Of a DNA stretch of 64,000 nt, positions 1-8,561 are shown piece after piece. The stretch lies in NCBI GenBank assembly GCA_900467745.1, contig UBQW01000023.1:1-64000 (forward strand), read 5' to 3'. The position numbers and the translations under genes were made by a program. The stretch's first letter is position 1; every line of letters begins with the position of its first letter. The DNA comes from Hyphomicrobiales bacterium. GTDB taxonomy: Bacteria; Pseudomonadota; Alphaproteobacteria; Rhizobiales; Rhizobiaceae. The notes under the pieces were generated by a model that was given only the letters and a program-made list of their open reading frames with translations, did not search any database and was not told the origin of the DNA.

Positions 1-7
1 AGGTTGA

Positions 8-742
8 TTGCCGCGCCATAATGGCATTTACGTCGAGGCCTTCGAGGCGTTCTTGGAGCTCTCCGATACAGAGTGGCCAGAACAGATCTCAGATCCGGTA
101 ATCGGGCTTTTCCTCCTAGTATGCGATTTAGCTATCAATCCAACCCGAGGAATTCCGTTCGACATTGAAAGTTTCGAAGACCTCATCATGGACGTGGATG
201 TCGGCGTTCGGTTCGCGCGTTTGTGCACGGCATTGAAGAGCCTCCCTCATCTGAAGGCGGCAATTCAAAAATACTCCGAAGCAGAATACGTCGCGGTGTC
301 CGGAGAGCTGGCACTTGCAGTCGGTTACGACCATCCGATGGCTGGCATTGAAGCGATCACGGATTGGCTGGAGAATGCGCCCGGACTAGCCAAGCTGATG
401 GAGGAACACCGGACCTTTGAGTTCGAGAAAGCGAACTTGCCGATGCGCGTGTTCCTTTCGCACTTCGTAGCGTTTTCCGTCGACAAGTATCAACACCCGG
501 AAGTGTTTTGCTGGCCGGGACGATATCTCTCCGGTGGGAGCGCAAGCTCGGAAACGCGGCGACTATGGTTGATAACCTCTCGAAGTACCATGCCTGGCCC
601 GAAAGACTTGAAATGGTGGCCCGTTACAGGATCGGCGTCGTTTAGAGGACCAACCCAACGAAACTCGTCCTCGTATTTCCATGCGTCGAATTTGGTCAGT
701 GAGAGCCGGGCAAAATCCGACGGTGTCATTTTGTTCGGATGA
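8..742 (+). CDS. Unrecognised protein, probably a truncated gene
   Basis: The frame opens after a stop at 5-7 and would start at TTG 8. I recognise no family. Up to about residue 170 the sequence looks like real soluble protein (acidic, helical, e.g. FDIESFEDLIMDVDVG). The last ~75 residues run antisense to the 3' part of the DUF2971 gene on the other strand and are Ser/Arg-rich, as expected of a spurious frame. The likely picture is a gene fragment ending near 490-560 at a recombination junction, with the remaining frame open by chance. The start is uncertain and the 5' part may lie outside the window. Confidence 0.4.
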   Translation: MPRHNGIYVEAFEAFLELSDTEWPEQISDPVIGLFLLVCDLAINPTRGIPFDIESFEDLIMDVDVGVRFARLCTALKSLPHLKAAIQKYSEAEYVAVSGELALAVGYDHPMAGIEAITDWLENAPGLAKLMEEHRTFEFEKANLPMRVFLSHFVAFSVDKYQHPEVFCWPGRYLSGGSASSETRRLWLITSRSTMPGPKDLKWWPVTGSASFRGPTQRNSSSYFHASNLVSESRAKSDGVILFG

Positions 743-1125
743 TCCACGCCAAATGCCGATAAAGTTGGCCGCGTCTCGACGTAATCGATCGGTCGCCAAA
801 CGTTCGACGGCGCGTCGATTTGAGAGGGATCGGAAACATCCACGTCGAACCCAAGACAAATTCCCTTGTGCTTGTCCGCATAGTGTCCCCAAAGCAGTGG
901 GTGCCGCCACCCTCCACTCATGCAGATGATGCCCATGGTCGCATTCAGAACGTGCTTACGCTCTTCATGCACCCGGCGCTGACTTCGATTGTTGAGCGCG
1001 ATCCCGAGAAAGTCGAAAGGGTCGTTTAGCTCCGAGAAACGGCCGATTTTGAGACGTTTGTCCCGGAGGCTTTCAAGCGCGTATTGTTGACTGGTGAAGT
1101 AATATAATCTTTTCATCGAACTCAT
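490..1125 (-). CDS. DUF2971 family protein, probably C-terminally truncated
   Basis: The N-terminus (YYFTSQQYALESLRDKRLKI, then a FSELNDPFD block), the central CMSGGWRHPLLWGHYADKHK-like block and the later FDAWKYEDEFRW block fit DUF2971, a family often found in defence and phage-related neighbourhoods; its activity is not established. The ATG at 1125 has a GAGG ribosome site 8 nt upstream. Family members usually run on after the LREVI block. Here only ~25 weakly typical residues follow, and they overlap the 3' tail of the opposite frame, so the gene may be cut at a junction near 490-560. It is divergent from the EVE-HNH gene. Confidence 0.7.
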   Translation of the reverse strand: MSSMKRLYYFTSQQYALESLRDKRLKIGRFSELNDPFDFLGIALNNRSQRRVHEERKHVLNATMGIICMSGGWRHPLLWGHYADKHKGICLGFDVDVSDPSQIDAPSNVWRPIDYVETRPTLSAFGVDHPNKMTPSDFARLSLTKFDAWKYEDEFRWVGPLNDADPVTGHHFKSFGPGMVLREVINHSRRVSELALPPERYRPGQQNTSGC

Positions 1126-1314
1126 CGGTGCCTCGCCCCCAATTCCCGCGACGGTAGCTCGAAGCGAAATTCTTGAAAAGCGGATCTCTTGGCGTAGTCA
1201 TCACTTGGAGAAGCTGTATCTTGCGGCTAAGTCGTCCCCCGGACTACTCCGATCGGAGACAATGCGAAGTAGAACTCGCTTTGATTGTGATGGCGATGAT
1301 GCCATAGTCGGTCT

Positions 1315-2265
1315 GTGCGATACTGGTGGGTAAATCACGCGCAGACAGTGCGCCAGGAAATTGACGGCGGTTACCTTTGGTCACCGGTGAGAGAGGCCAG
1401 TGGCGCGAGGAGCAGTTTCTACGACAATATGCGCCGCGCTGCTCCAGGTGATTTGGTTTTATCGTACGCCGCGGGGAAAGTTGGACGACTTGGCATAGTG
1501 TCCGACTACGCGATAAGTGCCCCCAAGCCTGAAGAGTTCGGCACCATCGGGATCTACTGGAGCGCTACGGGTTGGCTCCTTCCTGTGCAGTGGCTCGACG
1601 CTAATCTCGCAGTCCGCCCAAAAGAACTGATAGAAACCCTTGCGCCACTGCTGCCGACGAAACACTCGCCGATCCAACCGCAAAGTGGAAACGGCAATCA
1701 GAAAGCATATCTGGCAGAGGTCGATCGGAAAGTAGTTGATCTGATCCTAGTCGCAGCAAGGTTACCTGCTGTCGATCGGCTCGCTAGACCGACTAGCACG
1801 GCAGCTGATTTCGCAACGACACTTGATGATGTCGTTGAACGTAACATTCAGCGCGATACGTCGCTCGATGAGACAGTGCGCGAGCAATTGGTGCGTGCAC
1901 GAAGGGGGCAAGGCCTTTTCCGCAAGCGTGTCCTCGACTGCGAGCCGATATGTCGGATCACTGGCCTCGAAACACCCAATCTATTAATCGCCAGCCACAT
2001 CAAACCCTGGCGTTCATGCGGAACCGCAGCAGAGAGGCTCGATGGAGCGAATGGTTTGATGCTGGCCCCACACGCAGACTTTTTGTTCGACCGTGGATTG
2101 CTTGGTTTCGAAAGCGATGGAAGGCCAATGTTCTCGTCACAGCTGACCGAGGCCGATGCTGACAAGTTAGGAGTTCACGTTGTGCAGCGGCCGCCACCGA
2201 GACCGCTGCACAACGACAGCCAGAGCTACCTCAACCATCACCGCATGAATGTCTTTATCCCGTAG
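1315..2265 (+). CDS. EVE-domain HNH endonuclease, putative modification-dependent nuclease
   Basis: A GTG start gives 316 residues. The N-terminal ~100 residues (RYWWVNHAQTV, GGYLWSP, FYDNMRRAAPGDLVLSY) match the EVE/PUA-like fold that reads modified bases. The C-terminal third has an HNH_2-type nuclease: a CRITG block, ASHIKPW, then NGLMLAPHADFLFDRG. EVE-HNH proteins such as VcaM4I cut modified-cytosine DNA (family knowledge), so a role against phages with modified genomes is inferred. The stop codon directly abuts the ATG of the vsr gene at 2266, so the two are one transcription unit. Together they face the Druantia genes. Cutting specificity cannot be read from sequence. Confidence 0.8.
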   Translation: MRYWWVNHAQTVRQEIDGGYLWSPVREASGARSSFYDNMRRAAPGDLVLSYAAGKVGRLGIVSDYAISAPKPEEFGTIGIYWSATGWLLPVQWLDANLAVRPKELIETLAPLLPTKHSPIQPQSGNGNQKAYLAEVDRKVVDLILVAARLPAVDRLARPTSTAADFATTLDDVVERNIQRDTSLDETVREQLVRARRGQGLFRKRVLDCEPICRITGLETPNLLIASHIKPWRSCGTAAERLDGANGLMLAPHADFLFDRGLLGFESDGRPMFSSQLTEADADKLGVHVVQRPPPRPLHNDSQSYLNHHRMNVFIP

Positions 2266-2796
2266 ATGGCTCAGGATCTGGAAGCCACTGAAGCAGTGCG
2301 GCGACGAATGCAGCGCACTGCGCGCAGAGACAACACCTTCGAGCGCGCTGTTCGATCGCGGCTCCATGCCCGGGGACTTCGCTACCGCATCCACTATCCG
2401 ATCCCCGGAATGAAGCGCACGACCTGCGACTTCGCATTTCCGGGAATGAAGATCGCCGTCTTCCTCGACGGATGCTTCTGGCATGGCTGCGAACTACATC
2501 CGCAGTCGGTGAAAAAGAACACAGACTTCTGGCTGTCGAAGATCGAGCGCAACCGGGAAAGGGATGCGCAGGCGACGGCGCACCTCACCGAGCTTGGGTG
2601 GACCGTGCTGCGGTTCTGGGAGCATGAAACGACCGATGCAATCGTTACTCGAATTGCATCGGTCGTCGAAACCCGGAGGAATGCTATGTTATTTGACCGC
2701 ACTACGAGCACGCTGGAGAACGAGCAAGGGCCGTCGCGAAAGCTCGAAGCTGTCGACAGCGACATAACTCTTGCCGAGGCCGAGCTTGGCCAATAG
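2266..2796 (+). CDS. vsr: Very short patch repair (Vsr) mismatch endonuclease
   Basis: The family block FERAVRSRLHARGLRYRIH is followed by TCDFAF, which carries the catalytic Asp, then FLDGCFWHGC (zinc-site Cys/His), the FWLSKIERN block and LGWTVLRFWEHE. Vsr nicks T:G mismatches made when 5-methylcytosine deaminates, so its usual partner is a C5-cytosine methyltransferase; two are encoded nearby (13113-14930 and the broken one at 16627-21186). It starts directly after the EVE-HNH stop codon. At 176 residues it is somewhat longer than typical Vsr. The last ~35 codons overlap tail-to-tail with the 3' end of druE on the minus strand. Confidence 0.9.
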   Translation: MAQDLEATEAVRRRMQRTARRDNTFERAVRSRLHARGLRYRIHYPIPGMKRTTCDFAFPGMKIAVFLDGCFWHGCELHPQSVKKNTDFWLSKIERNRERDAQATAHLTELGWTVLRFWEHETTDAIVTRIASVVETRRNAMLFDRTTSTLENEQGPSRKLEAVDSDITLAEAELGQ

Positions 2797-5700
2797 CTTC
2801 CTCGAGTCCCACAGCGGATGAACCACGACTCCCCATGTGTCATTGCGATCGTCCAGAGAGAACATCGGGATGTCACCCCTGCCCTTCAAGTGAGATACGC
2901 TGTTGCCTGGGATGTAGGTGTTGGTCTGATCGGCCAGATCGCAGGCCATCGCGGTCCAGTCTGAAACCTCGAAGCACCCGAAGTCTCCATTGAAGCCAGC
3001 GTCGTATCCCGGCTCCGCAAGCGCCCGGAGATAGGCAAGGCCAAGCCGCCAGTCCAGGAGGCCATGGAAGTTTCTATTGTTGTATCGTTGAAGGCATTTG
3101 TAGCAAGACGAACCGCAGCTCTTGATGTGAGCGGCAACGCCGACGTCTTCCCTTGGCCACTCCTCGGGATCGTCCAGAATGCTCTTGATCAACTCGGAGA
3201 CCGGGATAGTGCTATCCCCCAATAGATGACGGCAGAAGCCAGATCCGTTCGGAAGGGCATCGGATATCTGCAGATAGGGAAGCCTGTCGCCTGATGGCGT
3301 GACCATGATGTTTGGCGCGAGAGCGTCGAACTCTTCCGGCGCGATATCGAGATCGAGCGCAGCGCGCTGGATCAGTATTTCAGTCGCTGAGATGGCCGCG
3401 GCACGCACGCTCGTCCTGGTTTGCTCTCGGCGCGTCGACAAACCGACATCCATATCGAGAAGCCGAAGGTTCGGGTTCATCTTGACCGGGCTGATCTGCA
3501 GAGAGTTCGTTATCTTGGTGGATGCCAGCCATGTGCTGATGACGGTTTCTTCCGCCCTGTAGCGCCCGTCATTATCATCTTTGATGACATCGGAGCTGAT
3601 CGCCTGCTTGGAAAGCTTCACGATCGGCTTTGTCTTGGTCCACCACATGATCTGCTTGGCATGCTGGTCCACGGCTTCCTGAAGCTTGAAACCCGTGAAC
3701 TCGGTCTCTTCCCTCTGGCCAGGGTTCACTAGAAAAATCTCGGACTGCTCGGCGAAATTGACCTGAAGGTTTCCATCAGTCTTCTTCTCGTCGATGTCGC
3801 CGATGCTCGCAAGCGTCATCCGCTGGCCAACCGTGGATGCCAGGTTTTCTTCGCTTGGGTCGAATTCGGTCCTGTAGCCCGCGGGCGTTATACATCTGAT
3901 ACCGGGATCCGAAGTGGCGGTGCCGCACGACGGGCATTCAGCGGTTTCGTTGCTACCGCGGGTCCATGCCCCGCAGGCGCCGCAGAAACGCAGCTGAAAG
4001 TCGTCCTTCAACCAGTTGCTGAACGGTTTGATGGGAACACCAAAGTCGGTGCCATTTTCGTCCGGGTTGGGAATGGTTCCGGTGAAGCCGACGCAACGGT
4101 GACGAAGCTTTTCACGGGTTCGCACGCTTCCCGGCGCGAAATCGAAGATCGCCATGTCCTGATCTCGGTCAATCGTCTCCCACTCGGCTTTGAAGCTCTT
4201 CTTTCCCTTTGACTTCGCAAGATCCACGTAGAGGTTCCGAGAGCGCGTCGGCATCCCGTAGAGCGGCAAAAGCCCGCGCTCCGCCAAGGCTGAAGCAATG
4301 CCGATATTCTGCCATCTGAACTCTTCGAACAAATCGTCGATAGCTGCCAGAACCTGGTCAGCAGAGACAACTTCCAGGATCTTGCCCACGTCGCACTTCG
4401 AGGCGGCGGCCAGTATCTTCGCCAGTGTCCGGCGATGGCTATCCGTCTCAGCGAGTGCCGCCGCCAGCTTTTGTTGCCAGTCCCGATCATCTCGGAAGAA
4501 CTCGCTGCAATAAAGAAACTCGCCATGAATGTCGCCGGGAACGATGTCGTCTCCCGCCCACTCCATCCCTGCATCCCGCCGAAGTGCCTTGAACGCTTCC
4601 ACCAGCCAGAACTTTCGAAGCAGGCGTGACGGGATGTCGGTGAGCTCCGTCGTTATGAACGGCGGCGGCGGGGCTGATCCGGTAATTTCGATGGGGTTAT
4701 GGAAGTAATGGATATCGTGGCTCTTGCTGCGGCATACCGTGAGAACCATCGAGAATGCCTGACCGCGTCGACCTGCGCGGCCGACACGCTGCTGATAGTT
4801 GAAGCGCTGCGGTGGCATGTTTCCCTGATAGACCGCCTGCAGCGAGCCGATATCGACCCCGACTTCCATCGTGGTGGTAACGGACAGGAGGTCGACGGTA
4901 TCGAAGAGCTTGCGCCATTTGAATTCCGGCTCGCTTTCGTCGTCGTCCTTGACGAAAACGCCCTTGAATTGCTGAAGACGCTCTGCCGGATCGCTCGTTT
5001 GGCCTGTCAGTTCCTCGCACTTCAGCCTGAAGAGCTTCTCACTGCTTTCAAGCGAACGTTTCACGCGGCGACCGAGGAAGTTGCCGTCTGCTATCACGGA
5101 GGCCGTCAAATCATCGGGCCGTGTCAGCACCTCGCCGCAGCGAGTGCACTTCCCGAAACCTTCGTGGAGATGGACACGACCGCAACGGTCGCACCGCCAA
5201 GCCTTACCAGCCGGGTCGGCGGCTCGGAAAAACAGCAGACTGATGTCGATGGATCCTGCCACACGCGTCTGCTTCAGCGTGTTCTTCAACTTATGAAGGA
5301 AGTCATCGCACTCCTTGTCCGTCTGCAACGGAAAAAGCTTCGTCAGGAGACGGCGCATACGGTTGTCACCGCGACCCAGCATGTCGTGTGAGGACTTCCA
5401 GTCGGTCTTCACCTCATCCATGTATGGGTTGGGCGTAATGCGGTACGCGTCCGCGAAGATGCGGAGCATCGCGTCGTCGCGTGACTTCTCCGGCGTGTAT
5501 TCCTCCGGGCCATAGAAGCTCGGCCAGCCCAGGCCCGTCTCTTCGAGCGCGAAGTAGGTCTTGCTGAAGAGGAGATCCGTCGCCTCCGGCCTCAGCCCGT
5601 CGTGAATCTTTGTCCTCGCTCGATTGACCCGGGCGACGTTTTCACCAAGATCCTCTTTCTTCCAGGTGATCTCGCCGTTGGGCTCATAGTTGAAGAACTT

Positions 5701-8559
5701 GTACCAGGGCCTGTTGGAGATCCGTGTGCGGAACGTGTCGGCGCCCTCGACTGGCGTCGAACCCAGCTTCATGAGTTCCGTTAGGATTGGCCGAGTGTCA
5801 TACGCGACTGTCTCGCGGGCGAACTCGAAAAGATCGCTTAGTGGAACGCTCGGCGGCTTGCCTTCAGCGGTGCGCTTCTTGAGAAGAAGTCTCTGTCGGG
5901 GACGGAGGTGCTCGAAATCCAACCCGTCGTTCATGAGCTCGTTCACTTCCGCATTGATACGCTGAAGCTCGGCCTTGTCCTCGTCCGTGTACCGCAATTC
6001 CGCAGCCAGACGGGTTGCTGCCGAAATCAGGATCTCGCGTCGAAGATCGCGTTGATGCTGAACTTCGACATCGAGAACAAGCGTGGCGGCATCCTCACGG
6101 CTATCGGAGAACGCTACGAGCTTGCCATCTCCGTCCTGAGCCTTGAGCGCAGCGACCAGTTCCGTCGCCAACAACTGGGACGTCTTTCCGAAACCCGTCC
6201 TAAAACTTCGGATTGGCGACAGGCGCCCTTCGCGCTTTTTCGAGTTCGGCTGCCTATAACGACCGGAATAATCGGTTCCGCACTTCGCACAGCAGTACGG
6301 CACGGCCGTACCGTCATCCTCCATTGTGCGCTTGTGGAACTTATCGTCCCCGCGCCATCTGAGGAGATACCCCTTCACGCTGCCTTCGGATTCAACGACG
6401 TCGACGACCCCTGTTCGAGGGTTGAGATGGCCATCGATCCATTCGTAGGGGCTATTGTCGACGCGGATTTCCCTTTCCGGAGGGCGCCTGTAGGGCCAGA
6501 ACAGAGCAAATTCGCGGAAGCTGGCATCCTCGAACCTGAGAGACGACGCGCTTTCGGGAAGCTTCTCCAACTCCTGCGGCGCGGGCAGAAGGGAAACGCG
6601 AAGGGAGGACCCAGCTTCGACCTCGCCTCGCTTGCCACCGACGTAAAGATCGCCGCATGCTTCGCAATAGAGCATCTCGAACATGCGCTTGCGACCGTCG
6701 GCTTCCGACTTGTCGTCGTAATCCTGGCCGCGCTCGATGCTTGGCTGACCCCACGAGACTGAACCCGCCTCATCGCGGCCGACGGACGCAAACAAACCTT
6801 CGATGTTACGGACGAAGTTGTGCATCCTGAACCCCGGCAGGCTGGCAGTCGTGTCGCGCGACGGGCGGAGCGCGTCCGGCAGCACGGTTTCGGGCAGATC
6901 GGGGATTGCGCGCAAAGCCAGCAGCCCTCGCACGGCTTCGGTATCGCCTTCGTCGAACAGGATTCCGCCGATCTCCTCGACGGACCGTGGCTTCTTTGCG
7001 CCCGGCTTGTCGGCGTCCTGCATGGCATAGTCCAACATCGCGGCGGCGGCGGATGTCGCATCCGACATCAATGCGCGGGAGGCGAGAACCCCGGCGCCGG
7101 GCAGGCTCCGGGCGGCGTCGACGAAGCGGTCGAGAAGTTCCTTCGGCTGCTTTCGGTGGTCAAGGTGCTGTAAGGCGCGCGCCAGGGCCACAAGGCTATC
7201 GCGCGACGGCCTACGATCTGGTTGAGGAACAACGACGGGTCGGCCAGTGACCACGCTTTCTCGCCAAACCTGATCGATGTCGGCGGCGCCCGCCGTTCCC
7301 GCATTGCCGAACATGTTCTTCAGATATTCGATGCTGGCCGCAGCGTTCTCCTCGTCCATGGGGAGCGAAGCCGATGACGACAGGATCCTGAGCTTGTGTA
7401 CATGGGCGGGATCCATCAGGCCAAGGCGCTCGAGGAATATCTTGAGCAGGCCCGCCATTTCTGCGCCCGACGAGCCGCGAACAAGGTGCAATTCATCGAG
7501 CACGAGATAAAATCTCGCGTCCTCATTCTCGGTCAGCCACTTTTTGGTGTCGGCGAGAATACACTCTTCGACCTCGCGTACGAGCATCGCGTTCAGGATC
7601 GACTGGTTGGTGACCAGGATGTCTGGCGGGGTCTCCTGCATGTCCCAGCGGGAGATCAGCTCGCTACCATCGGTCGTGGGGAAGATGTAGCGCAGATCCG
7701 GTTCCTTGTCGGTATCCAAGCGTGCGTGGGTGGATTGGTAGCGCTGCAGCTCTTCCTTGAGCTCAGTGCGGCTGCGGCGGTTGCGCTTCTTCCAGTCCGC
7801 GTCCTTGGCTTTGCGCGGATGGGAAAGAAAACCCGTCACCGGAGATTTTCCGGTATAGCGCCCGAAGAACAAGCGATTGCCCTTGAAATGCTTCTCCATC
7901 ACGGCTTGCGCGTCAGGTGAATCCAAAGCTTTGCGCAGTCGCACCATCTGGTCTTCAACCAGCGCGTTGAGCGGATAAAGGATCAACGCACGGATTGCCT
8001 TCGGTCGGTCTGGATGCTCGTTTCTGCGATGGAAGGCAAATTCTCCGTATTTCTCCAGCCAGTCGTCATCGACGGGCTTCAAGGGCGCTGGCCAGGTGGT
8101 GGCTTCCTTCGCCAGCTGCGCGAGAATTGGAAGCATGAACGACTCCGTCTTGCCGGAACCAGTGCCAGACGTAACAATCCCAGGCGTCCCGTCCGTGACA
8201 CCCTTCGATAGCATCTGCACCTGATGAAGGTAGGGCTGATAAGCGCCCTTGAGTTTGGCGCTCTTCGTATCGCGGTCGAACAAACCAGCGAGCGCCAGTT
8301 CCACAAACGCCTGTCGCTGCTGTTTTGAAAATCCGGGCAACTTTTTGTCGGGATCTTCGATCAGCGCTTCGAGGCCATGACCAGCTGTCTCGTATCGAGG
8401 GACAGCCTCGAAGATGGGATCCAGTGCAAGTTCGCCCGGCGTCGACAGCAGCTTCCGGCGCATCGATGCGACGTTCGGGTCGTCGATACGATAAGCCGTA
8501 TCGAGGTAGACCAGAAATTGCTCGATCATTCTGTTGAAGCCACCAATCGGATCGAACAT
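2689..8559 (-). CDS. druE: Druantia DruE: giant DEAD/DEAH-like helicase with C-terminal DUF1998
   Basis: This 1956-residue protein has Walker A SGTGSGKT at residues 131-138, a DELH Walker B at 355-358 and a late helicase motif VI (VGRAGRRGQ). Several Cys pairs look like zinc sites (CEACG, CAKCG, CDRCG, CGACG). The C-terminal DUF1998-like module ends with CGSSCYKCLQRYNN. Helicase plus DUF1998 in one ~2000-residue chain is the hallmark of DruE, the only component shared by all Druantia types; DISARM carries these parts on two genes. It starts 2 nt after the druF stop codon, so the two are co-transcribed and probably co-translated. It presumably moves along invading DNA using ATP. Confidence 0.88.
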   Translation of the reverse strand: MFDPIGGFNRMIEQFLVYLDTAYRIDDPNVASMRRKLLSTPGELALDPIFEAVPRYETAGHGLEALIEDPDKKLPGFSKQQRQAFVELALAGLFDRDTKSAKLKGAYQPYLHQVQMLSKGVTDGTPGIVTSGTGSGKTESFMLPILAQLAKEATTWPAPLKPVDDDWLEKYGEFAFHRRNEHPDRPKAIRALILYPLNALVEDQMVRLRKALDSPDAQAVMEKHFKGNRLFFGRYTGKSPVTGFLSHPRKAKDADWKKRNRRSRTELKEELQRYQSTHARLDTDKEPDLRYIFPTTDGSELISRWDMQETPPDILVTNQSILNAMLVREVEECILADTKKWLTENEDARFYLVLDELHLVRGSSGAEMAGLLKIFLERLGLMDPAHVHKLRILSSSASLPMDEENAAASIEYLKNMFGNAGTAGAADIDQVWRESVVTGRPVVVPQPDRRPSRDSLVALARALQHLDHRKQPKELLDRFVDAARSLPGAGVLASRALMSDATSAAAAMLDYAMQDADKPGAKKPRSVEEIGGILFDEGDTEAVRGLLALRAIPDLPETVLPDALRPSRDTTASLPGFRMHNFVRNIEGLFASVGRDEAGSVSWGQPSIERGQDYDDKSEADGRKRMFEMLYCEACGDLYVGGKRGEVEAGSSLRVSLLPAPQELEKLPESASSLRFEDASFREFALFWPYRRPPEREIRVDNSPYEWIDGHLNPRTGVVDVVESEGSVKGYLLRWRGDDKFHKRTMEDDGTAVPYCCAKCGTDYSGRYRQPNSKKREGRLSPIRSFRTGFGKTSQLLATELVAALKAQDGDGKLVAFSDSREDAATLVLDVEVQHQRDLRREILISAATRLAAELRYTDEDKAELQRINAEVNELMNDGLDFEHLRPRQRLLLKKRTAEGKPPSVPLSDLFEFARETVAYDTRPILTELMKLGSTPVEGADTFRTRISNRPWYKFFNYEPNGEITWKKEDLGENVARVNRARTKIHDGLRPEATDLLFSKTYFALEETGLGWPSFYGPEEYTPEKSRDDAMLRIFADAYRITPNPYMDEVKTDWKSSHDMLGRGDNRMRRLLTKLFPLQTDKECDDFLHKLKNTLKQTRVAGSIDISLLFFRAADPAGKAWRCDRCGRVHLHEGFGKCTRCGEVLTRPDDLTASVIADGNFLGRRVKRSLESSEKLFRLKCEELTGQTSDPAERLQQFKGVFVKDDDESEPEFKWRKLFDTVDLLSVTTTMEVGVDIGSLQAVYQGNMPPQRFNYQQRVGRAGRRGQAFSMVLTVCRSKSHDIHYFHNPIEITGSAPPPPFITTELTDIPSRLLRKFWLVEAFKALRRDAGMEWAGDDIVPGDIHGEFLYCSEFFRDDRDWQQKLAAALAETDSHRRTLAKILAAASKCDVGKILEVVSADQVLAAIDDLFEEFRWQNIGIASALAERGLLPLYGMPTRSRNLYVDLAKSKGKKSFKAEWETIDRDQDMAIFDFAPGSVRTREKLRHRCVGFTGTIPNPDENGTDFGVPIKPFSNWLKDDFQLRFCGACGAWTRGSNETAECPSCGTATSDPGIRCITPAGYRTEFDPSEENLASTVGQRMTLASIGDIDEKKTDGNLQVNFAEQSEIFLVNPGQREETEFTGFKLQEAVDQHAKQIMWWTKTKPIVKLSKQAISSDVIKDDNDGRYRAEETVISTWLASTKITNSLQISPVKMNPNLRLLDMDVGLSTRREQTRTSVRAAAISATEILIQRAALDLDIAPEEFDALAPNIMVTPSGDRLPYLQISDALPNGSGFCRHLLGDSTIPVSELIKSILDDPEEWPREDVGVAAHIKSCGSSCYKCLQRYNNRNFHGLLDWRLGLAYLRALAEPGYDAGFNGDFGCFEVSDWTAMACDLADQTNTYIPGNSVSHLKGRGDIPMFSLDDRNDTWGVVVHPLWDSRKLLAKLGLGKSYVAVDSFELSRRPLLVLQRARSAVK

Positions 8560-8561
8560 GC

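Noticed and set aside
4699..8211. Several plus-strand frames of 70-280 codons opposite druE
   Set aside because: All are shadows of the minus-strand helicase gene in high-GC DNA.
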